Below are positions 12,725 through 24,219 of a stretch of 64,000 nt of DNA, piece after piece. The notes beneath the pieces are model-generated. The model was not told the origin of the DNA. It searched no databases and saw only the letters and a list, made by a program, of their open reading frames with translations. This DNA is from Gymnopus androsaceus JB14 (taxonomy: Eukaryota; Basidiomycota; Agaricomycetes; Agaricales; Omphalotaceae). The position numbers and the translations under genes are program-made. The stretch lies in assembly GCA_009733575.1 (NCBI GenBank), contig ML769467.1, positions 62,001-126,000 of the forward strand. The letters are read 5' to 3'. The stretch's first letter is position 1; each line of letters begins with the position of its first letter.

Positions 12725-13822
12725 ATGTCCAATTCTTTCTTCGTTCAAAAAACGACTTCTTATGGCGGCCGAGGCTTGTTTTCCACAAAGCCAATACCTA
12801 AAGATACCCTACTTCATATCAGCGTCTCGCCGTATGCCTCAGTTGTATATCGCAGGTACCGCAAAGAAGTATGCGCGCAATGCTTTTCCTATGCATTCGA
12901 ATCAAATCGGAATTGTTGGAATATCAAACACGAGTTCAATGGTAGTTCGTCGTATTTTTGCAGCGATATTTGCAAAGAAGACTGGCAATCCACTCAGAAC
13001 GTAGACGGTTTGGCTGCCCAATGCGTTGCGGCCCTCGATAAATTGGAAAAAACTATGAAGAAAAGACTCGAAATAGAACCAGAAACGATATTTCTGTCGA
13101 CATCAAATATTACCATGGAGGAGATCGATTCTGCTTGGAAAAAAGCGGAAGGAACATCGCTAAAAGCAGTCTCGAAGGAGCTGCTAAATGAACTAGAACT
13201 AGACACTGCGCGTTTTCTAACCTCAGCAATCATCCGTCGACATCTAGAAAATACCTATCCATCTTCTTCCCCCACCGACCCCCACTTCGTTACTGGAACT
13301 TGGTCCCAAGTTCTCGAATTGCAGGATAACGAGTTGGTGTATTCTCAAGCCACACCTTATGCGCTCTCCTCACGTATCCTTGTCTATCTCTTCATCCGGA
13401 GCGCACTCTGGTTCTCTGTACCTGTTCTACGGCCCTATCTAAAGACATCGGATACTGTTCGAGCCCTTCTTGCCCGCGAACAGGGCAATGCGTTTGGTCT
13501 TTACGAGGTTATTGGAGACACCGAAATGTTGGGTTATGGGGTATTCAGCTCGGGCTCGTATTTCAATCATGGTACGCATTTACTTACTATCGGTGAAACT
13601 TTCGACATAATACCTTCTATAGACTGTTCACCCAACATACGCAAAGAACGAGACGGACGATCGATGAAATTCTACGCTAAACGAGACATAGAACCGAACG
13701 AAGAACTTTGCATAAATTATATCGATATAGACGATGTGGTGGGTGTGAGGCGCGCCCAATTGTTTGACCACTGGTATTTTGACTGCAGCTGCGAACGATG
13801 CAACGTAGAGTTGAGAGTATAG
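12725..13822 (+). CDS. SET-domain protein (SET6/SMYD-like)
   Basis: Two exons, 12725-13571 and 13623-13822, give 348 residues. The N-terminal part has [20 protein letters not shown], the SET-N signature. A cysteine-rich insert follows (CAQCF, then [11 protein letters not shown]), resembling the MYND-type zinc insert of SMYD and SET6 proteins. After splicing, the SET core reads YFNHDCSPN, then ELCINYID, and ends in the post-SET-like CSCERCN. Members are lysine methyltransferases, often with non-histone substrates. The 51 bp intron is free of stops and keeps frame, so retention would add 17 residues and split the NHxCxPN motif, destroying the S-adenosylmethionine pocket. Confidence 0.85.
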   Translation: MSNSFFVQKTTSYGGRGLFSTKPIPKDTLLHISVSPYASVVYRRYRKEVCAQCFSYAFESNRNCWNIKHEFNGSSSYFCSDICKEDWQSTQNVDGLAAQCVAALDKLEKTMKKRLEIEPETIFLSTSNITMEEIDSAWKKAEGTSLKAVSKELLNELELDTARFLTSAIIRRHLENTYPSSSPTDPHFVTGTWSQVLELQDNELVYSQATPYALSSRILVYLFIRSALWFSVPVLRPYLKTSDTVRALLAREQGNAFGLYEVIGDTEMLGYGVFSSGSYFNHGTHLLTIGETFDIIPSIDCSPNIRKERDGRSMKFYAKRDIEPNEELCINYIDIDDVVGVRRAQLFDHWYFDCSCERCNVELRV

Positions 13823-14076
13823 AGGAGAGGACCATAAATAGACTATAGATTCTTGGCTAGATTGTTTCATAGAGGATAATTGTTCATTGGTATACATGTA
13901 GAGTCCTTCATTCGTCCGAATCCTTCCATCCATAATTGCATGAACTTCATACGGAAGTACACGGGTATCAAATATTAATGAATAAGATATCGAGGGCGTG
14001 AAGGTGAAAATAGGGAGCAAACCAAAAGATAACATGCAAAGATATGTGGGTATAAATGATAGATACTGTATATCAG

Positions 14077-16865
14077 TCAAAGATGGTTAGTTGAAGAGGG
14101 AGGGAAGGATCCTTTATAGCCTCTTCTGATGTAAGGCTTCGAAGAGCAGCATGAGTGCGCATATGTAACGAATTCTAACAATGGGATCAGCCAGTAGTGG
14201 AGTCGGTATGTAGGAAAACGCACCTCTAAACTGTATCTACCCTTCCGGCCAGAGGGTCCGACTTCAAGGTATTTACCTAGATCGTGGGGACGTATAAACA
14301 TGTATAGAAGTGGTGAAAGGTAGCCACACACCTGAAAGGACAAGATCGAAATGCTTTTTCGCCCCGGCAGTATCACCCTGACAAGCCAATAGTCGGCCTA
14401 GCTCATAATCTATAGACCCTCATCAGCGAAAATCTCTAGAGAAGGGAATTTCGGCACTCACGAGCTTGATACACAAGTTGGTGGTCGAATTCAATCATTG
14501 GTCCGTGCTGCAAGACTGCATTAAATGCAACCTCGGCCTCCTTTGCAGCTTGTTCCCGAGGAGCGCTAGCCATTTGATCTACGTCCAGCTCGGCATCCGG
14601 GTCCTAAAGAGGTCGGGTTAGTACAGCTCGCGAGAACAAGTCAAAAGCAAACTCACTGGATACGCCACGTATCGCTTACAAACACCTTCCAATAACCTGG
14701 CGAGACAGAGATCATCCCAGTACCCTTTGCCGTTATGGTACAACTTGTGTTCATCTTTACACTTGTCGAGTTCCGCCAAAGCACGCTCTACTTCCGGGAT
14801 CATCTTGCTCTCCACCACCTTCCCCGGTGAATGCGCAATAGCGAGAGTAAGGTAAGCTAATTCCAGCATCGGAAGCGCTAATCTCCGATCTTGAGAAATG
14901 AATTTCCGGGCTTTGCGAGCGACGAATTTCTGTGAGCGGAAGCTTAGTCGACGCGGTTACATATTGGAATGAAAATCGTATACCTCAAGCGGAATACTTT
15001 TACCCGCGATCTTCTGCCTCAGTCCAGGAACTTTCTCCATAAGTTTGGTGGCCTCCTCCCGCATTTCTGCCGGCGTCCGGTCCTTTTCAGCCTTGTCATT
15101 TAGTCCTGTTGTAGCGTCTAATGGCTCGTCGCGTTCAATAGCGTCTGCGAGTTCTATCAAACTGACAGCCATGCCATATGAATAAATCGATTTTGACCAC
15201 TAGAAGCAAAAGCATCAGTATCCAGCGGAACACAACCGAGATTGGCGCCATACCGTGGCCTCCGCCTGCAAAACTTCCCAAGCCTCTTGACTACCCCGTA
15301 GATGCCACAGTGCCATACGTGCAATTGCGATCTCCCAGAACGATATGTGATGCAGATTCCGGTACTGAGTTTGCACTTCCATTGCGCGAGTATAGTAAGC
15401 GATCGCGCGCAATGGCTGGGATCTGGCTAATGATGCCCGACCAGCTCCAAACAGGAAGAATACGCCTAGATATGGACTTGTAAGTAGGAGGTCAAACCCA
15501 ATGAGGTACCCGCTCACCGTCTGGATATCGCTTTAGATTCCAGTTGATAATCTTCTGCGCCATGCTCACGTCTACACCATCAAAGGTGAAGGATGAAAGG
15601 ACGAGGTGGAAGATCAGAAGCGCCATATCACAAATCGTCCGCCTGACGCCTTCTTGCGCTAGAAGAAACAGAGTGAGATCCCTACTCTGATGGAGTCAAA
15701 TCAACTACACTTACATGTGGATATAGCGGGCTCATTACTGTCCTTTGACCAACCTCCTGCCCGCCCTAGAAGCTCCAAGGCCTCCGAGCGTTCACCTCTA
15801 TACCCGAACATTTCTACAATGGTCAGTAGCTTCGCTGGCATCAAGCTGAGAATAAGCGTGGTCATTCCTGCACCCAGATACACTCCGGATCGAAAATGGG
15901 CATCAATAGAGGGATCCTCTGGCGGCCCTCCCTTGGCTATGGATTCAGCATCCATTGTATGAACGAATTTGAGGAGAGTGCGGTAGACTTGGATGGTAGT
16001 TCGCATGTTGAGCCTGGAAGGAAAGTTAGTTTGTCGTTTGAGGATGAGGAAGGATTCGCGTACGCTTCTTTAATGAACGCTAACCAGTCACCCGAGTACA
16101 CAATACCAAGGAGAGCCTAAATGAAGGATCAGCAGAGGTCATTAGGTACAAGATACGCAGCACGTACTTTTTCAAAAAGGCTCTCAGCATAGACTAGCTC
16201 TGCGTGACGTTCCACATCCGTCATACTCTTAATGAACCCAACACCAGTCGTATTCAACGACGAGACAACATATCCTGCCAATCTTGACGTGAAAAATGCT
16301 GTCTTCTTCCTGTGTTGAGTAGCAATATGGTTCCCCTGTTTCGTGTGTTCTATGCCGGCTAGGAGGTCCTAAAGTGAAAGTCAGGGTGCTATTACCTGGA
16401 AACCTTTTGCGAAAACGCACCTCGTCAGCATACGACATCAGCCCTTTTACACATTGTATTAATCCATAACCTGTCGCAAAATACAGCCGTTCTCTAGAGG
16501 AAGTTGAATTAGCGTAAGTAAAAGAGCAGGGACAAATTACCAACTTTTTAACATCACTTTTATTACAATAATCCTCGGATTCCACCATTTTTGAAGCTAG
16601 AAACATTTCCAGCGCATAGCTCACGCCTGGTAGATCTGACAGTGCTTCGGATGGCTTGTAGGGGTATTTCACTGGAGGAGGTGAAGTATATGATGGATTG
16701 GTATGAGGGATTCTCGTCCGGCTTTGTTATAGTATCGTTATTCGTGATTGAAGTGGCGGGAGTCGAAGTACCATTCGTGCTTCCAGTCATGGTTGTCGTT
16801 TCTGTGTTAGGAGTAATTTCTTCGATACCCTCGAAAGCAAGCGAAGTTTTATCGAGTTCGGCCAT
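14077..16865 (-). CDS. Iml2 / TTC39-family TPR protein
   Basis: A many-exon gene. Family motifs appear in order: PGVSYALEMFLASKMVESEDY near the N-terminus, ERLYFATGYGLIQCVKGLMS, then HFRSGVYLGAGMTTLILSL and MPAKLLTIVEMFGYRG, FLFGAGRASLARSQPLRAI, FWEIAIARMALW and VPGLRQKIAGKS. The last exons carry YELGRLLACQGD, LEVGPSGRKGRYSLE and NSLHMRTHAALRSL, ending at TGA 14079-14077. These are the tetratricopeptide-like helices of the Iml2/TTC39 family; yeast Iml2 is tied to lipid-dependent clearance of protein inclusions and to mitochondria. The first exon (ATG 16865) and the second are in different frames, so a short intron lies near 16670-16790 that I could not place. The rest looks intact. Confidence 0.85.
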
Positions 16866-17077
16866 GGTGTATGGAGGATAGATGGCAAGGCTGCATGAAT
16901 TCTAGCCGAGTTGCATCCGAGTCTCCTCCGATCCTCAATCAACTGGTAGCGGCAGACAACGAGAAGAAGAGGTCACCAGATTCAGATCAATCCACTGAAT
17001 TACGCTCGCGTGGCTTGGGCGTCAGTTTGCTGAGTGACGTCAATTGTTCTGTACTTATGCGAGAATTGAGTCGAACT
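16866..17077. other. 5' flank of the Iml2/TTC39 gene
   Basis: Short presumed promoter region; no motif is singled out. Confidence 0.3.
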
Positions 17078-17389
17078 GGATTTCAACACATTGGGTGCTG
17101 TCAAGAACACCTCAATATTGTATATTGCGGTGGATGTATCGAATTTCCACTGACCGCGTCACCTTAAGTAGTCCAAAACTGACGATAGCAAAAGACGCTT
17201 GGAGGTACGGAAGAATGGAAGATAGGGCGGTAATTCCCCAGATATTCAACGATTCAACAACTAGCTGGTATCGCGTCGAGGGTCTGAATCAGCGGAGATA
17301 TTCAGATACAAATCTAGTGGAAGACTTTGACTGCGAGTAATCCGATCGTTAATGAACTGAATCAACCTCTCCCATGAAGGCTTTTCGGA
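17078..17389. repeat. Dispersed direct repeat, copy A (F-box-like gene remnant)
   Basis: Aligns with 23757-24104 in the same orientation. Shared words include AACACCTC, TTAAGTAGTCCAAAA, GGTACGGAAGAATGGAAGATAG, a stretch around the word ATTCAACGATTCAACAACTAGCTGG, and GAAGACTTTGACTGCGAGTAA. Copy A is shorter, lacking two inserts of about 16 and 28 bp. On the minus strand both copies keep an open frame ending at the same TAG (17261-17263 here), with residues resembling an F-box-protein N-terminal region (PSWERLIQFINDRI, SLPLDLYLNI). Family assignment is weak. Confidence 0.75.
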
Positions 17390-20216
17390 TTGCGCTCCGG
17401 CTACGGTTTCTACTCCATATATGGGTTTGGTTAGGGCTTGTGATTGCCCTGTGTCTCCTCTGGCCCGACCATTTTTCTGCCTCCATTCGCACTTGTCTCC
17501 CACCCCAGTTCCGCAGCCGTAACCCCACAGTTCAGCGTGCTTCCGTCGTCACCCAGCTGGATGGTAAAGTGTAGGCGACTGAAGGAGTGGAGAACTAGAA
17601 GCTCATACGTTAAAGAGTCAGGAGACGGACTTAGAACGGATTTTTTCCTTATTCGAATGGCCAGAACTCCTGCGTTCATCGTATACTCGCCGGCGCTGCT
17701 TGGAACTTTCATCGTTCAGAGGTCCTGGTAACGATTGCAGTTGGAATCATTTATGTTGACGTCGCAGTTATAAAGCCACAATTCTAGGGATGTTACAAGG
17801 ACACTTCGCCTTCCCTTGCACGCGTTTGGCATTGGCTTTGTATCCAGGCTCGCACCTGCATCTTCAAAATGACCTCATCTCCCTCCTCACTCTGTTTGAG
17901 CCTCATCTCATCAGCGTACTCCGGTTATGCTTATGTTTCTACATGCGGACGCTGAAGCCAAAGCCAGTGAAGGGTATAGGATGAATGAATTGTACGTTCC
18001 GCTGCTGTCGCTATATCGGCTCAAGACATCGTGTACATTCGCAAAAGACGGCGATCCAAGACGAGACAAAGGTAGGATGTAGGCGTGGCGGAGGGATGTC
18101 CGACAATCCCATCTCGCACCCAGTTCCTCTAACCCACGACCCTCAATCTCACATCTTGCATCCACTTGCACGCTCACACGTTCATCTACCCTCTCTAACC
18201 CACAACTCGCACCCACACCTTCAACTCTGCGCCCACTCCTACTTATAGCCCATTTGGCTCCGCCGCCCACAGGCGGACACCGCACAGCTAATTAGATCCC
18301 ACACTGTAAACAGAGTCTGTTGTATCGGGGATAAAGGACGAAAGCGGGTCTATCATGAACATGGGAATGGGATATCTGGGATGGATATTGTCATCCTTGA
18401 TGATACCTTGTGCTTGTCCGACTCGGACTCGGGTTACTTCGAATGGGTTGCTGTTGATCGGTCTGGTATTTCCTCTTCCCCCAAACCCAGATCCCGACTT
18501 CCTCGCTTCCCGCTACTATAAGCTTGTGTACCGACGGGCTCGTGGATAGCTCACATATCGGTGGAATGGGCTCAGCTGTGACTTGGACACGGAGGGTTGG
18601 GATTGGGTATTGACGTCGAGATCCACTACGTTGGGACTAAACGGAAAGACGGCTTCTGTGGATACGAGCCTGAGGTACGTCTATCCACTCTCAAAGCTTG
18701 GCTTTGTGTTGGAAACGAGGTTTATTCGTCACAGAACTTGCAATCAATGGTCAGAGAAGGCTCTAGAATGAGCCCTATGTCGACTTTCTCGTGATCTTAG
18801 GATAACGGTGGGGGAAAATTCTCGTTATTGCATGGTCACTGCTTCAAACTCGTTACTCTGCCCTCTTCCTGCTTGATCTTCCTTCCTTCTCCTTCGACAC
18901 ATACTACCCTGTCTTCACCGCAGCACGTCACATCTAGACGCCCGAATTCACTACAAGGAATCAAATACACACACAGCTTCTCGAACTCGTACCATGCTGC
19001 CTGTAGCAGCCGAGTTAGCACTGGATATGGGAAGTGAAACCCTGGCCCGGGATTCGAAGATAATAGACAATGAGTTGCGGTTCGACCGTCGCCAGGGAGG
19101 CTGATTGAAGGAGCGGTCTAGCCTCCGGACGCTTAAAATTCCTTCAGCAGTTATGTGGTGGTTATGGCAAGTTATACGGCTATACCTCCTCATTCTATTC
19201 ATTGTTTGCGTCTTCGCCAGCTCCAAACATTCGTCGAAATCTGATGTAAAAACACTTCCTAGCGTCATAGTATGGCTGCTACGAGCTTCTGCATCTGTAG
19301 TTAAGTGGTTGCCCTCTCAGCATTATCCCCATCCCCGTCGCCACCTCCTCATCTCCTCTTTACTCTTGGTCTGCGTCTACGCCTCATCTTCAATTTCCTC
19401 CTTTACCCAAGCACAGACTTGGTCAACCGACCATACCCATTCCTCACTTTCTCCTCACGAGTAATTCTTAATCTTGATTGTCCAATGCCACCCCGTGTTT
19501 TCATTCTCCTGTTCCAACATCTCCTGTCTTACTTATGTCCCTACAGCTCCCATGCTATACCTCCCGTGAGTCCCGTGCTCTTCCAACACAGAGCACTCAA
19601 CCACTATCGTAGATATTTCGGGATGAGCTCTTTTTTGCGTTCATGTTCATGCTTCTCTCAATCTTGATTTAACAGCCCTACATCAAATAGAGTTTTTCTG
19701 TGAAACGGCGTGTCTCTGCCCTGTATTTTTCTCCTTCAAATTCCGCCCATCTGTCAACCTAGGTCAAAAACTGTCGCATTAAAATCGCATATACTCCTGC
19801 TCCCCAACTCTATCTAATTCGATCTCATATATGATAAGTATATGTAGGCTCTGATAAGGCAATGCGGACTCTTCATATCATAATCCGACTGTTACAACGT
19901 CAGGTGTAAGTGTAATATTTACTATGCGTGATTAATTTAGAGCTCATCTTTGTTCCAAAGGAACGAATTCCATCTAAAAATGTAACAGAAAAAAACGGCT
20001 ACAGTAGTAGTATTCAATCAGAAGTACCGGATGTAGATCAGCGTATGGGCATTGGGCACCAAGTTTGGTGGCAAGTCGCATGATTGAAATTATGGCTGCA
20101 ATAGTATACAAACTCATCCTCCCAGCGCATTGAAACAAAGTTCATCAGGTGCCTTAGGAGCAGTATAAATTGAATAATGACACTTTTCAACATTCCCCCC
20201 AAGCTACATTCTCGAA
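17390..20216. other. Intergenic stretch, no convincing gene
   Basis: Several overlapping ORFs of 60-125 codons on both strands (for example 17911-18285 minus, 19105-19464 plus) lack family features. At 18090-18240 there is a CA/CT-rich run with repeated ACCCA and ACCCAC words. The final 200 bp should hold the promoter of the seven-helix gene. Confidence 0.4.
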
Positions 20217-21575
20217 ATGACACCAGAGGATGTGCAACAAATCATACTTGTTGGCTCTGTTATCTTTAAGGACATTATTTCCCTGATATTCCTGTGCATA
20301 TTCAACGGTAAGCCAGATAAGCAATGCTTATTTGCTTTCTCAGGACTTACACTTTTCCGTTTTTCTTTTAGCGGTGTATGTTTTGGCTTTTGCCATCTGC
20401 TTGCATGTTCTTCTGTGGGTCCCGTACTTATGTGGCCGTTACCCTTAAAAATCATCATCTCACTCCAGATTGAGAGAACATACTGGACGACCACATAAAA
20501 CTTTGATCATGATCCTTCTCGCTGGATTTGTTCTAGCATTCCTGCACACTTGGGCAACATTAGCAACTGATTTAGTCATTCTGAAGATTGGACTGGTGGT
20601 GACGCTTCCAGGGGGTCTCATGGCACAAGAAATGGCTGCTGACTCAGAATCACTCATACATGTTGCTCTCCCTTTTCAGGCTTGGTTTGGGAATCTCACT
20701 GTGAGTTTTATTCCAATTGCTTGTTTTTATTTTATTTTAACCATTAATTTACCTCCACACACAGTTATTAGTTGCTGATGCATTCATTGTTTGGAGAGCT
20801 TGGGCTATTTGGAGAGAAAACATGATAATTAAATGGATTCTAATCATCTTGCTGTTGTTGGACATAGGTGACCCTAGATCAATTCTCCTACACATCATAC
20901 TGACAGATAGCTAGGTGTCAGCATTGCTGATGGCATTCTTGATACCATGGGAGAAGCAAATTCAACTATCACATTAGACTGGGTTAGTGCTGTGCTTAAC
21001 TTGGCAGTCAATGTTGCAGCAACATTACTCATTGTCTATCGGGCCTGGTAGGTATACTATTTTCCCCCTCAAATCATTAATACTGATAAGCATGGTTTTA
21101 AGGAAACATCATAAATCAGTCCAGGAAATTTCCCGGAGGAGAAAAACACGAGTGGAAGCCATTCTTCTCATATTTATTGAGTCTGGGGTCATTTTTGGGG
21201 TTATACAGGTCTGTTTCCTTCACCAATATGAAGAATATATGTAGTCATTATTTTTGTCATTTGCAGACACTCAGCATAATCTTTCAAGCACTGGAAGTCC
21301 ATGCAATTCTGTTTTCTCCTGTTGACATTGCCAGTGTTTTTATCTCAATTCTTTTTATATACACTGCTGTATGTTTCAACTCTGTTCTCATCTCCAGTCT
21401 CTACAATTAACCAAAAAGACTTTGCTTTTGTTCACAGGCTATCAATCCAGTTGCTCTTGTTCTCCTAGTGCAGACTGGAAACACCTATGAAGATACTTAT
21501 CATCAGGAAGAAATTCCTGAGGCCACTGAACAACTCTCCCTGGAGCTCACTTCTGCACATGCTGCAGTGAGCTGA
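20217..21575 (+). CDS. Seven-helix membrane protein of a basidiomycete-type family
   Basis: Eight exons: 20217-20307, 20372-20423, 20469-20700, 20765-20867, 20915-21047, 21103-21208, 21267-21368 and 21438-21575. They sum to 318 codons plus stop with correct phases throughout, which strongly supports the model. Seven hydrophobic segments are seen (for example QIILVGSVIFKDIISLIFL, VYVLAFAICLHVLLWV, LIMILLAGFVLAFLHTW, WILIILLLLDIGVSIADGIL, VLNLAVNVAATLLIVYRAW). The paired motif WRAWAIWREN recurs in large families of uncharacterised mushroom membrane proteins. The C-terminal tail is short and acidic. A receptor role is possible but not shown. Base composition is odd: only about a dozen CpG in 1.36 kb, yet no broken codon. 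Confidence 0.75.
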
Positions 21576-22507
21576 AGATGCTCATACACTAACTCGGTAT
21601 TACATGAGTGATGCTTCCATTCTTCTTAGCAGTATTGAAACTTGGATCTATTCTACTTATATTATGTATTGGATAACCTGATCAAAAAAATATGTATGGT
21701 TACAGATATTTTTTCGGGGTAGGTTGAGTGATGTACTGAGTTGAGTAACTTGTGAAAATCTCATGTTTTTGCAATAATTCCCTGGTTCAACTGTTAAATG
21801 TAGATGTTAAGTAAGCATTGGAAGGGTCCGCGGACTGCGACTCAAGTTGTTAATTAAGATGTATCTTATGTGGTTGTCATGTCCTGCATCTCTACATCAG
21901 TGCTTGTGGATGCTGGACAAGGGGGTTTCAACCTACGTCCCTACACAACCTTGCTTTTGGTCATAAGGAATCTTGTATTTTGCTAGCTGATGCTACGTGA
22001 AATGGCTAGCATAAGTGTAAGATAAGGAAAGAACAACCATCGGAGACTCGGAGTTGCTGGCTTATTCATATTGGTACAGCTACGGCATGGGCCAGAATAA
22101 GTGGGCGACGTGTGTGCTCCTTAAGAAATCCTTTCTCATTGCTGCGCTCATCTTTCCAGAGCCGTTGAATTTGATGGTCCTTTATTTCCTGCTACTCCTT
22201 TCTCTATCATATCTTAGGGATTTTTTGTTGTTGATATCAATGCAATAGTATCTATCCTATCTCTGGCCACAAAGATATTGAGATATCTTCCAACATGACA
22301 GCAGCAACTCTTTTCTCTAGGCTTGAATGGACGATGGGTAGGGACTTTTAGTGAGAAACATGAACACTCAACTCTTTCCCTCCACTTTCTCCTCCTGCCT
22401 AGTTGCACAACTTTGTCCAGTTGTTGCTTTCTGGCTCCCACTTGGGACTTCATAACTGCTGTCTTCACCGGAGGATAGTAGATGATTTCTTTTCATCTTT
22501 TCCATTG
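21576..22507. other. AT-rich, CpG-poor intergenic stretch
   Basis: Follows the seven-helix gene. No coding region with family features; the ORF at 22054-22248 is hydrophobic but isolated. The composition (few CpG, many TG and CA) matches the adjoining gene and hairpin array. Confidence 0.4.
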
Positions 22508-23138
22508 ACCAAACTTTTATGTTTGGTTAGTACCTGCTGGCTGGACTCTTTGGTCCAGTAGGTCTCCTCTCCTCATTAGTCAGACTATCTGTCTGATCAA
22601 TCTCCTCCAGTTAACTGGACTTGTGGGTCCAGTTGGCTTCCTCTCATCCTGTCAGTCAGACTATCTGTCCAATCGGCCTCCTCTCATCTTGTTGGTCGGA
22701 CTATCTGTCTGATTGGCTTCCTCTCCTCTCTCATTGGTTGGACTATCTGTCCGATTAGCATCCTCTCCTCTCCTGTTGGTCGGGCTATCTGTCCAATTAG
22801 CTTCCTCTCCTCTCTCGTTGGTTGGATTTTTGGGTCCGGCTAGCCACTGCTCTTGTTAGTGGGACTTTCAGGTCCAGCCAGCCTTCTCTCTTTTCTTGCT
22901 GGTTAGACTATTTGGTCTGATTAGTCTTTTCTACTCTCCCTGTTGACTGGAATTTTCTCTGGTTAGCTTCCTGGTCAGCCAAACCTTTTGGCTGGGCCAA
23001 ATTCAATCCTTCCTTTTTCTGCTCAAATTTGTATTTACCAGATCTCTCATCTGGTTGACCTTATTCCCTTCCCTTTAGTCATTCAGATCTCCTGTCAGTT
23101 CGTTCTTTTCTCTCCTAGTCAGTCAGACCCGCTGTCTG
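22508..23138. repeat. Array of about 14 short hairpins with covarying arms
   Basis: Short inverted repeats follow each other, most in units of about 40-42 bp separated by CCTCTC-type spacers. Clear examples: ACCAAAC/GTTTGGT at 22508-22527, CTGGAC/GTCCAG at 22541-22558, CAGAC/GTCTG at 22581-22595, AACTGGAC/GTCCAGTT at 22613-22634, ACCAGAT/ATCTGGT at 23037-23055 and CAGAC/GTCTG at 23124-23138, each with a loop of 5-6 bases. The units between about 22655 and 22850 share the core GACTATCTGTC; their outer arms pair with G-T mismatches. It is not a CRISPR array: units are degenerate and no unique spacers are seen. Confidence 0.7.
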
Positions 23139-23756
23139 GCTGGGGAAGCTGACAAAATCTCCATAATTCAATCTGATTTATTATAGTACTCCAATGCTAG
23201 GTAAGTTTAAAGAGATTTACTTTGATTTATTATAGCATTGGGATACTAAGTAACTTTGATTTATGGTTCTAGTGGAGATTTAGACATTGATGGACCAGGG
23301 CATTCCACAAGCCTCCAATTTGGGGGTTTCGGTCTGTTTTGGTCACCTTCAGATTCATCCCTCAAGCAAGCATTGCTCTTGGGAGCCTTGCTCCAGTTTG
23401 GTGTGTTCAGGTCTCATCCTCATGATTTCTTTCAGTTGAAGTTATGGGGGCCTGGGCCACCTTGTGTACTGGAATTGGCCAACACTGTCCCACTCCCACC
23501 TTTGTGGTGGATGTCGACTTTGGTGCACGCCAATTTCATTGACAAAACATTGATTCACTTGAATCAAGATTTATCTCTCACTTCAAGCTAGGAGTCTCGG
23601 CGTGATGTGTGCATGCTCATAGGCTAAGATCCCTAAAATTCTTTTACTAATCTTACTAATCATCCTGCACCCATGTTGCCTGCTAGTCTTGCCTTATTGT
23701 AGTGCTTTTTCCTTCTGTTCCACCTTCAAAAGTCAACTGAACATCATTTCCAGAGG
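23139..23756. other. Unassigned CpG-poor sequence
   Basis: Contains a degenerate duplication with the word TTTGATTTATTATAG near 23170-23265 and an ORF at 23256-23591 with no recognised features. Possibly an old transposon remnant; no ends are visible. Confidence 0.3.
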
Positions 23757-24104
23757 TGATTTGATATCATTGGTTGCTGTCGAGAACACCTCTATACTTG
23801 AGTATTTTATGTTGCAGTGTATGTATTGAATTTCCACTGAGCGCGTCACTTTAAGTAGTCCAAAATTGACAATAGCAAAAGACACTTGCTCCAGTAGAGG
23901 TACGGAAGAATGGAAGATAGGACGGCAATAGTATGATATGACAATATATTATCCAAATATTCAACGATTCAACAACTAGCTGGCATCGCGTCGAGGGTCT
24001 GAATCAGGATAGATATTCAGATACAAATATAGTGGAAGACTTTGACTGCGAGTAATCTGATCGTTAATGTACTTAATCAACCTCTCCCGTGAAGGCTTTT
24101 CGGA
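23757..24104. repeat. Dispersed direct repeat, copy B (F-box-like gene remnant)
   Basis: Counterpart of 17078-17389. Both copies end at the same word CTTTTCGGA before diverging, and begin near a shared CATTGG-TGCTGT. It has two extra inserts relative to copy A. The minus-strand frame to the same TAG is preserved, with several substitutions. Confidence 0.75.
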
Positions 24105-24219
24105 CTTTTACCCAACTAAAATATACACTACCTGCCCTTTAAATCCCACCCTGGTTTCAATACTGGTTTTTATATCATGTAATTACCCACCTTTCCCATC
24201 ACATCCAATACACGGGTTG

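Noticed and set aside
12501..13004. Plus-strand ORF overlapping the SET gene start
   Set aside because: Different frame, no domain; the SET frame explains the region.
22508..23138. Regularly spaced repeats, CRISPR-like at first sight
   Set aside because: Units are degenerate, spacers are themselves repeated, and the host is a eukaryote.
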